Positions 6,713 to 10,939 of a stretch of 10,939 nucleotides of DNA are shown piece by piece; within the stretch, counting starts at the first letter, position 1; every line of letters begins with the position of its first letter. The notes under the pieces were generated by a model that made no database searches, was not told the origin of the DNA, and worked only from the letters and a program-made list of their open reading frames with translations. Source of the DNA: Clostridia bacterium (GTDB lineage: Bacteria > Bacillota > Clostridia > Oscillospirales > Acutalibacteraceae). The stretch covers positions 1 through 10,939 of the forward strand of contig JAFPBM010000161.1 of assembly GCA_017424125.1 (NCBI GenBank), given 5' to 3'. Both the position numbers and the translations under genes were made by a program.

Positions 6713-8281
6713 CTATTTTTCACCCTCTGAACCAAGTTTAATAACTATCGTATCGTCTATCACCGAAACACAGGTCTTTGACGGCCAGACACCCATTGCT
6801 TTTACTTCTTCTTTTTCCTTAAACTTATCTTTTTCTTCTCCGCTTATGAATTTATAATCCTTGTCGCAGTAATCGTTGAGCGCACTGCAAAGCACACTCT
6901 GCCCGACCGTTTCGTCATCTGCGCGGATTATATATCCGTCGGTTATGCCCGTAATGTCGGGAGTTAGGTTAACGCTGTAGTCTTCGCTGTTGTCGAGCGC
7001 GCCGAGAACCAGGATTTTATCGCATTCGTCCGCCTCTTCGTTTTCTTCTATACGGTCTGATATGCGTACTAAAACACCGTATGATTTTTCATAAGCCAAC
7101 TGCGCTTTATGATAACTTACGTTTGATATAACAACCTGATTTGCAATTATCAAAAGCGAGGTTATCATTATAATCCAACATTTAATCCGTGCGTGAGTTT
7201 CACTTCTTTCGCTTCCCCTTTCGTAAAGGACAAGGAAGAAAAGATAAAACACCACGTAGCCCATAAGCATTAAATTGTGGTAGTCAATGCCCGAATTTAT
7301 AAATGCAAGTGCACCCGCGCCGACTATGAGCATAACGCCTAAAACGACTATGCCGAAAATATTTACAAACTTTTTATAAACACCGTTTTTTACTATGTAT
7401 TTTATATAGTGAGCAACCGTAATCAAAACCACAAAAATATTAAGCACAACGTATAGGTTTACACCCTCAGATATATCGAAGAAGCAACCCATAAAGGTTT
7501 CTTTAATAACGTAGAGCGAACCCCACAAGTCGATGGTAGATAGTGAGGCAGAGGAGTTAATGCCCTGATAATCAAGCAGTCCGACAGAGAAAACCGAGAG
7601 AAGTGCCTTTAAGATTACTGCGTACAACACTACTCCGCCAACGCCTGTCAAAAGCATAAATGCACTTTTTTTAAGAAGTGCTGTAAACGGTACAGCACGA
7701 TAAATTATGTCGTCTATAAGTTTTATTAAAACGAGCATTATAGTTACGGTTATGTATGCTTGATAGATGCCCGTTGAGAGAGCAATAAGCACCGCCGACA
7801 AAACATACCGCGGTTTATCGCCCGTCATACAAAGCGCCGCAAGGGTTGATAAAAAGAACGCCACGCTATAACCGTCTGCCACGTAGTTATACATCATAAC
7901 CGAAGTAACGGTTGGGAACGAAACGATTACTCCGCCTATCAAAGCGGCTGTCACTTTTCTTTCCACACCGAGTATTTTACAAATCAATACCGCACTCAGC
8001 GCATGGAAAAGTATTGCTATAACCCCGTTCAAAAAGGGTAAATCATAAAACGAACTTAAAGCGGTTACAACCGGTAAAAACCACCTGCCGAGAGACAGCA
8101 TATTCTGCGAATCATATCTGAAGACGAGCGAATCCCAATTCGGCAACCAATTTGTGATTTTATAAAGATGCGCTATAAGCCCCACGATTATGGCCGCAAA
8201 AAATGCGGTCTTCCACTGTGGCAACATTTTGGAATTTAATTTTTTTAATACCTTCTCCGGCAAATCTACCACTCCAGCCAT
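6713..8281 (-). CDS. Multi-pass glucosyltransferase-like membrane protein (GtrC / Glucos_trans_II type)
   Basis: 522 residues from the ATG at 8281. Many hydrophobic helices occur from about residue 24 to 390, followed by a ~130-residue hydrophilic C-terminal domain likely outside the membrane. Recognisable near the N-terminus are PNWDSL (47-52), SLGRWFLPV (63-71) and DLPFLNGVI (80-88), the pattern of GtrC-like transferases (PF14264 type). Known relatives use a polyprenyl-phosphate-linked glucose to decorate a polymer on the outer face. No GtrA or GtrB homologue is in view. The start is uncertain: the ATG at 8281 overlaps the preceding gene by 16 bases and has no ribosome binding site, while an in-frame TTG at 8263 lies eight bases after GGAG (8272-8275). 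The Wzy polymerase is a less likely alternative identity, because the N-terminal motifs fit the GtrC group better. Confidence 0.78.
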   Translation of the reverse strand: MAGVVDLPEKVLKKLNSKMLPQWKTAFFAAIIVGLIAHLYKITNWLPNWDSLVFRYDSQNMLSLGRWFLPVVTALSSFYDLPFLNGVIAILFHALSAVLICKILGVERKVTAALIGGVIVSFPTVTSVMMYNYVADGYSVAFFLSTLAALCMTGDKPRYVLSAVLIALSTGIYQAYITVTIMLVLIKLIDDIIYRAVPFTALLKKSAFMLLTGVGGVVLYAVILKALLSVFSVGLLDYQGINSSASLSTIDLWGSLYVIKETFMGCFFDISEGVNLYVVLNIFVVLITVAHYIKYIVKNGVYKKFVNIFGIVVLGVMLIVGAGALAFINSGIDYHNLMLMGYVVFYLFFLVLYERGSERSETHARIKCWIIMITSLLIIANQVVISNVSYHKAQLAYEKSYGVLVRISDRIEENEEADECDKILVLGALDNSEDYSVNLTPDITGITDGYIIRADDETVGQSVLCSALNDYCDKDYKFISGEEKDKFKEKEEVKAMGVWPSKTCVSVIDDTIVIKLGSEGEK

Positions 8282-9000
8282 TTGAATTTATGTAAAAATT
8301 TTCCATAAAGTTTATTATAAAGTTTTACGCCGACGATACGCTTTAACATAAGCGTCCGTTTTGCCGTGGGGGAAATCCACGAGGCGCAAAAATGATGGAT
8401 TGAATATGTGTTTTTTGTTACCTTCTTTTTGCCCGTATAGTATTTTATCGGGCAGAGATAATCTTCGGGCAACATCTTTATGCCCATAAAGGTTTGATTT
8501 TGTTTTCCTATATCCATACCGAGTTTTATTAACGTTTTTGTGTTTCTTTCGGGGCAGGGCGTTAAATCGTACGAGCCATCTGCCAAGACAAAGGGAATAT
8601 CTTTATAATCCGAAAGCAGTGCGCCGACGAGTTCGTTTCCCTTCTCGCAGGCAAAACCGAGTCCCGTTGAAACAACCCCATTATCGTCAAAACCCATATA
8701 TCCGCCGCACTTTATAAGTTCGTCAATCGGTTTTATAAGTTCTACGTCGGTATCAAAATAAATTCCGCCTTGGTCATACAAAACTTTAAGCCTTGCAAAG
8801 TCGCTTACGAAAGCCCACTTGCCCGCGTCATACGCTTCCTTTGCGTATCGGTTTTGGGTTATATCAAAGTTTTCTTCGTTTATGCAAACGATTTTATATC
8901 CCTTGCAATATTTTTTCCAACTTTCAATACACTTTTCTGCAAGGGGAGGCATTTTGCCTTTTCCAAACCAGCAATAATAAATCACCTTTGGAATACTCAT
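8266..9000 (-). CDS. DXD-motif glycosyltransferase (GT32 / capsular polysaccharide sugar transferase type)
   Basis: 244 residues. The opening IPKVIYYCWFG (residues 3-13), SDFARLKVLYDQGGIYFDTDVE (66-87, with the DXD motif D83-T84-D85), and the IHHF..SW segment near the C-terminus (from about residue 206) are typical of the GT32 / Gly_transf_sug family. The enzyme is a GT-A type transferase that uses a nucleotide sugar and a metal ion held by the DXD residues, acting in the cytosol on the lipid-linked repeat. The ATG overlaps the flippase stop as ATGA, pointing to coupled translation. Its length is normal for the bacterial family. The C-terminus is rich in lysine and aromatic residues (KLYNKLYGKFLHKFKWLEW), which could hold it at the membrane. 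The sugar transferred is unknown. Confidence 0.9.
   Translation of the reverse strand: MSIPKVIYYCWFGKGKMPPLAEKCIESWKKYCKGYKIVCINEENFDITQNRYAKEAYDAGKWAFVSDFARLKVLYDQGGIYFDTDVELIKPIDELIKCGGYMGFDDNGVVSTGLGFACEKGNELVGALLSDYKDIPFVLADGSYDLTPCPERNTKTLIKLGMDIGKQNQTFMGIKMLPEDYLCPIKYYTGKKKVTKNTYSIHHFCASWISPTAKRTLMLKRIVGVKLYNKLYGKFLHKFKWLEW
8272..8275 (-). promoter_or_regulatory. Candidate ribosome binding site for an alternative TTG start of the GtrC-like gene
   Basis: GGAG on the minus strand, inside the last codons of the preceding glycosyltransferase gene, lies eight bases from an in-frame TTG at 8263-8261. The spacing equals that used by the GT4 and flippase genes. The ATG at 8281 has only A/T-rich sequence upstream. 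Confidence 0.4.
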
Positions 9001-10499
9001 AGTTTTTTCTTACCCCCATAAATCTCAAAAAGTGTCTTAAACGCAGATTTGTTAAATAGAAAATTCACAAGCAGATAAAGTGCAACAATCCATATTGAAT
9101 GGACTATTCCGTTAAGCAAAATACGCAAAAACGAAACGTTGCTGAAACTGTCCACAAAGAAGACAAGCATTACGGCAGTGAAGACCAAAGTGTTTGCGAG
9201 TGCGATTTTATAGGTCTTCATCTGACTTCTTCCAAGAATTTTTTTATTGGAATAATAAATCGTGACTATATTGCGGTATACAAGCGCCGCTATAGTTCCG
9301 ACTATTGCACCGCAGATACCAAAACACAAAATTGCCGCAACCGATACGGTTATGTTTATTACCATTTCCCATATCGCGTGGGAGCGCGTTTTTTGGAATG
9401 TCGCCGCATATTCGATAATACTGTTAACAGGGATTTTTACGTTGGATGCTAAATTCATTATAACGAAAAGCAATAAAAGCCATACGTTAGAATACTCTGC
9501 ATCGTTTATTCCGCTTGTGTAAATTTGTATAATCGGGAGCAAGAACACCGCCATAAGCGTATAAATAACGTAGGTTGCCGTTATGTAAAAGGTTTCGTAC
9601 ACGTTAAACAGTTTATCAAATTTTTCCCTATCAACGTGGAACATTTGTCCCAGCGCAAACGTGAAGGATGAAATCACGTTGGTTATAAAGTTTTGCACCT
9701 GAGAAAAGAAGATGTTATAAATTGCATAAATACTTGCTGCCTTAAAATCGCAAAGTGCCGAAATGAGTATTACGTCGGTATTGTTAAACACCATACCCGA
9801 AAGTTGATGCACCAAAACCGAATTTTTTTGCGATATGGCCGCAAAATCGGGTTTTGCTTTTAGGTCAAGCCACTTGTAACGGCGTTTTGCGTAAAAATAT
9901 AAAAATCCAAGTTGAGTAAGGTACAAAACACAGTAAACAAGTTGTATGAGTATAAGGCTGTCGGTCAAAAGCAGAACTAATATTTTGCCGACGTTGGACG
10001 CAAGTTGAAGCGCCGTTTCGGCATTGTTTAGAACGTATTTTCTGCCGTCAACCTCCATCAGTATTCTGTACTTCGCTTGAACAAAATAACTGAAAAGTGC
10101 GGGAATCGCGGTTAGAATGATTATAAAGAACAGGACGTTTCTGTCTATTGTGGTGGGGATTACGTAAGCGTAAACCACTGCGATTATAAGCACAATGGCA
10201 AGGTATACTATGCCCGTGCGCTTGTAGTAAATGTTGGTTGCGGAAAGAACGGCACTTGTGCTTTCGTAATCCTTTTCGCCGAGTTTTTTATAAAGCGCAC
10301 CGGTTGTTGCAAGACCGACACCTGCTTCAAGCAAAAACAGATATACAAAAATCTGTTTTATGGTTGATAAAACGCCGTTGACTTCCGAGCCGAAATTTTC
10401 AAGATACAATCTTGGTAAAAGGAAACTAAGCGTTATGAGCACAACCTGATATATAAGCGAGGACACTAAATTCCGTTTTATTCTCGTATCTTTAGCCAT
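8997..10499 (-). CDS. wzx: Wzx-type polysaccharide flippase (MOP/PST family)
   Basis: 500 residues from the ATG at 10499, with about 12-14 hydrophobic helices spread along the whole length. The N-terminal half holds the family pattern of an early basic segment (RIKRNLVSSLIYQ), then LLPRLYLENFGSEVNGVLSTI, and EAGVGLATTGALYK. These features are shared by PST-family exporters, which flip undecaprenyl-PP-linked repeat units from the inner to the outer face of the membrane. A GTG at 10508 is in frame but lies inside the AGGAGGTG ribosome binding site (10506-10513), so the ATG at 10499, eight bases after AGGAGG, is preferred. It is 33 bases after the acetyltransferase stop. The family call is firm; the gene symbol rests on context and homology by eye. 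Confidence 0.9.
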   Translation of the reverse strand: MAKDTRIKRNLVSSLIYQVVLITLSFLLPRLYLENFGSEVNGVLSTIKQIFVYLFLLEAGVGLATTGALYKKLGEKDYESTSAVLSATNIYYKRTGIVYLAIVLIIAVVYAYVIPTTIDRNVLFFIIILTAIPALFSYFVQAKYRILMEVDGRKYVLNNAETALQLASNVGKILVLLLTDSLILIQLVYCVLYLTQLGFLYFYAKRRYKWLDLKAKPDFAAISQKNSVLVHQLSGMVFNNTDVILISALCDFKAASIYAIYNIFFSQVQNFITNVISSFTFALGQMFHVDREKFDKLFNVYETFYITATYVIYTLMAVFLLPIIQIYTSGINDAEYSNVWLLLLFVIMNLASNVKIPVNSIIEYAATFQKTRSHAIWEMVINITVSVAAILCFGICGAIVGTIAALVYRNIVTIYYSNKKILGRSQMKTYKIALANTLVFTAVMLVFFVDSFSNVSFLRILLNGIVHSIWIVALYLLVNFLFNKSAFKTLFEIYGGKKKL

Positions 10500-10505
10500 C
10501 TTCCG

Positions 10506-10513
10506 CACCTCCT
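10506..10513 (-). promoter_or_regulatory. Ribosome binding site that fixes the flippase start
   Basis: On the minus strand this reads AGGAGGTG, a near-perfect Shine-Dalgarno sequence eight bases from the ATG at 10499. It contains the in-frame GTG at 10508, arguing that the shorter 500-residue protein is the true product. Confidence 0.7.
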
Positions 10514-10532
10514 TTTACCGTTTTTTGTTTTC

Positions 10533-10820
10533 TTATACGAGGTTTTCTATATAACCCTCGGTTGCGTTTTCTTTTTTTATTATCTTTGCGGGGTTGCCGA
10601 CTACTACGCTGTGGTCGGGCACGTCAAAATTAACAAACGTGAGCGGCGCTATGAGCACGTCGGTACCGATTTTTACATTGCCGACTATGACGGCATTGGT
10701 GCCAATCCACACGTTATCCGAAATTGTGGGGGCGCCTTTTCTTTTGCCGCGGTTTTCGGCACCTACAGTCACACCCGTTGCAACGTTTATATTTTTACCG
10801 AGTTTCGCATCAGGGTTTAT
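10533..10820 (-). CDS. Hexapeptide-repeat acetyltransferase (CysE/WcaB-like), 5' end missing at a sequence junction
   Basis: About 95 codons of the C-terminal left-handed beta-helix are visible: INPDAKLGKNINVATGVTVG, then ENRGKRKGAPTI, DNVWIGTNAVIVGNVKIG, and GNPAKIIK, closing with the NATEGYI tail. This matches serine O-acetyltransferases and their polysaccharide relatives such as WcaB, which use acetyl-CoA. In this locus O- or N-acetylation of a sugar in the repeat is likely (inference). A GTG at 10772 could be mistaken for the start, but homology-like sequence continues upstream to about 10820, so it is an internal valine. Beyond that point the GC content jumps, and the same frame meets a TGA at 10835-10833. 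The missing N-terminal half (normally ~80-100 residues) was therefore lost at an abnormal join, not at a natural gene start. Confidence 0.87.
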   Translation of the reverse strand: MNPDAKLGKNINVATGVTVGAENRGKRKGAPTISDNVWIGTNAVIVGNVKIGTDVLIAPLTFVNFDVPDHSVVVGNPAKIIKKENATEGYIENLV

Positions 10821-10822
10821 TG

Positions 10823-10939
10823 CCCGGCGAGATCATCAACTCCAGCCCCGCCTGGTTCCGGGTGGACGACGGCAAGAAGACCCTCGAGCCCGTGGGCCTC
10901 AAGGGCCGCGTGCTGACGGCGCTGATCTCCTTCGTGATC
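10823..10939 (+). CDS. Fragment of an unrecognised gene from a high-GC genome (probable chimeric join)
   Basis: By hand count this stretch is 79 of 117 bases G or C (about 68%), far above the rest of the window. The plus frame starting at 10823 is fully open for 39 codons, and all 39 end in G or C, the signature of a real gene in a high-GC organism. It reads PGEIINSSPAWFRVDDG, followed by KKTLEPVGLKGRVL and TALISFVI at the edge, where a membrane helix may begin. I do not recognise the protein. The opposite strand and the acetyltransferase frame are not sensible here. It faces a minus-strand gene that is cut in mid-domain at the same point, so an assembly or library chimera is the simplest reading. 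Confidence 0.5.

Noticed and set aside
10500..10532. Possible promoter or terminator between the acetyltransferase and the flippase
   Set aside because: Only 33 bases, holding a ribosome binding site and T/A-rich sequence; no convincing -35/-10 pair and no stem-loop with a T-tract.
10533..10772. Acetyltransferase as a complete 79-residue protein starting at the GTG at 10772
   Set aside because: Family-like sequence (INPDAKLGKNINVATG) continues in frame upstream to about 10820, so the GTG is an internal valine codon.
10611..10916. Plus-strand open frame of about 100 codons crossing the acetyltransferase and the high-GC tail
   Set aside because: It runs antisense to a clear hexapeptide acetyltransferase, spans the probable chimeric junction, and is not the frame with G/C third positions in the tail.

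Overview
The window carries one strand of a polysaccharide locus. From about 10820 down to base 1, every credible gene lies on the minus strand. Gaps are at most about 33 bases and several junctions overlap (TAATG, ATGA, TAG-GTG), so this looks like the middle of a single operon with neither its promoter nor its terminator inside the window. Moderate-to-low GC, strong GGAGG-type ribosome binding sites, normal use of TGA as stop, a monoderm-style Wzx/Wzz exopolysaccharide set and the protein families all suggest a bacterium of the Firmicutes/Clostridia type. The species cannot be told from the sequence.

In transcription order (right to left) the genes are: a hexapeptide acetyltransferase of the CysE/WcaB type (5' part missing); a Wzx-type flippase; a DXD-motif glycosyltransferase of the GT32 / capsular sugar-transferase type; a multi-pass glucosyltransferase-like membrane protein (GtrC/Glucos_trans_II type); a YdjC/ChbG-type carbohydrate deacetylase; a short initiating polyprenol-phosphate sugar-phosphate transferase; a GT4 glycosyltransferase; a membrane-anchored calcineurin-like metallophosphoesterase; and two consecutive Wzz-like chain-length/co-polymerase proteins, the last running off the left edge. 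Together they cover initiation on the lipid carrier, extension, modification (acetylation, deacetylation, probably glucosylation), flipping and chain-length control. No Wzy polymerase, BY-type tyrosine kinase or phosphatase is visible here.

The most interesting points are at the edges and in domain architecture. The last Wzz-like protein reaches the window edge, just after its second membrane helix, with the residues YTDHLTG. That matches the start of a GGDEF (diguanylate cyclase) domain, so it may be a co-polymerase fused to c-di-GMP signalling. The same protein has a six-cysteine cluster outside the membrane. The metallophosphoesterase has a cytosolic N-terminal domain resembling DnaA domain I and an altered GNH(D/E) motif (GNNE).

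The last ~117 bases (10823-10939) do not belong with the rest. They are about 68% GC, and a plus-strand frame through them has G or C at the third position of all 39 codons. The acetyltransferase frame is cut abruptly at this boundary. I read this as a chimeric join with a high-GC genome rather than biology.
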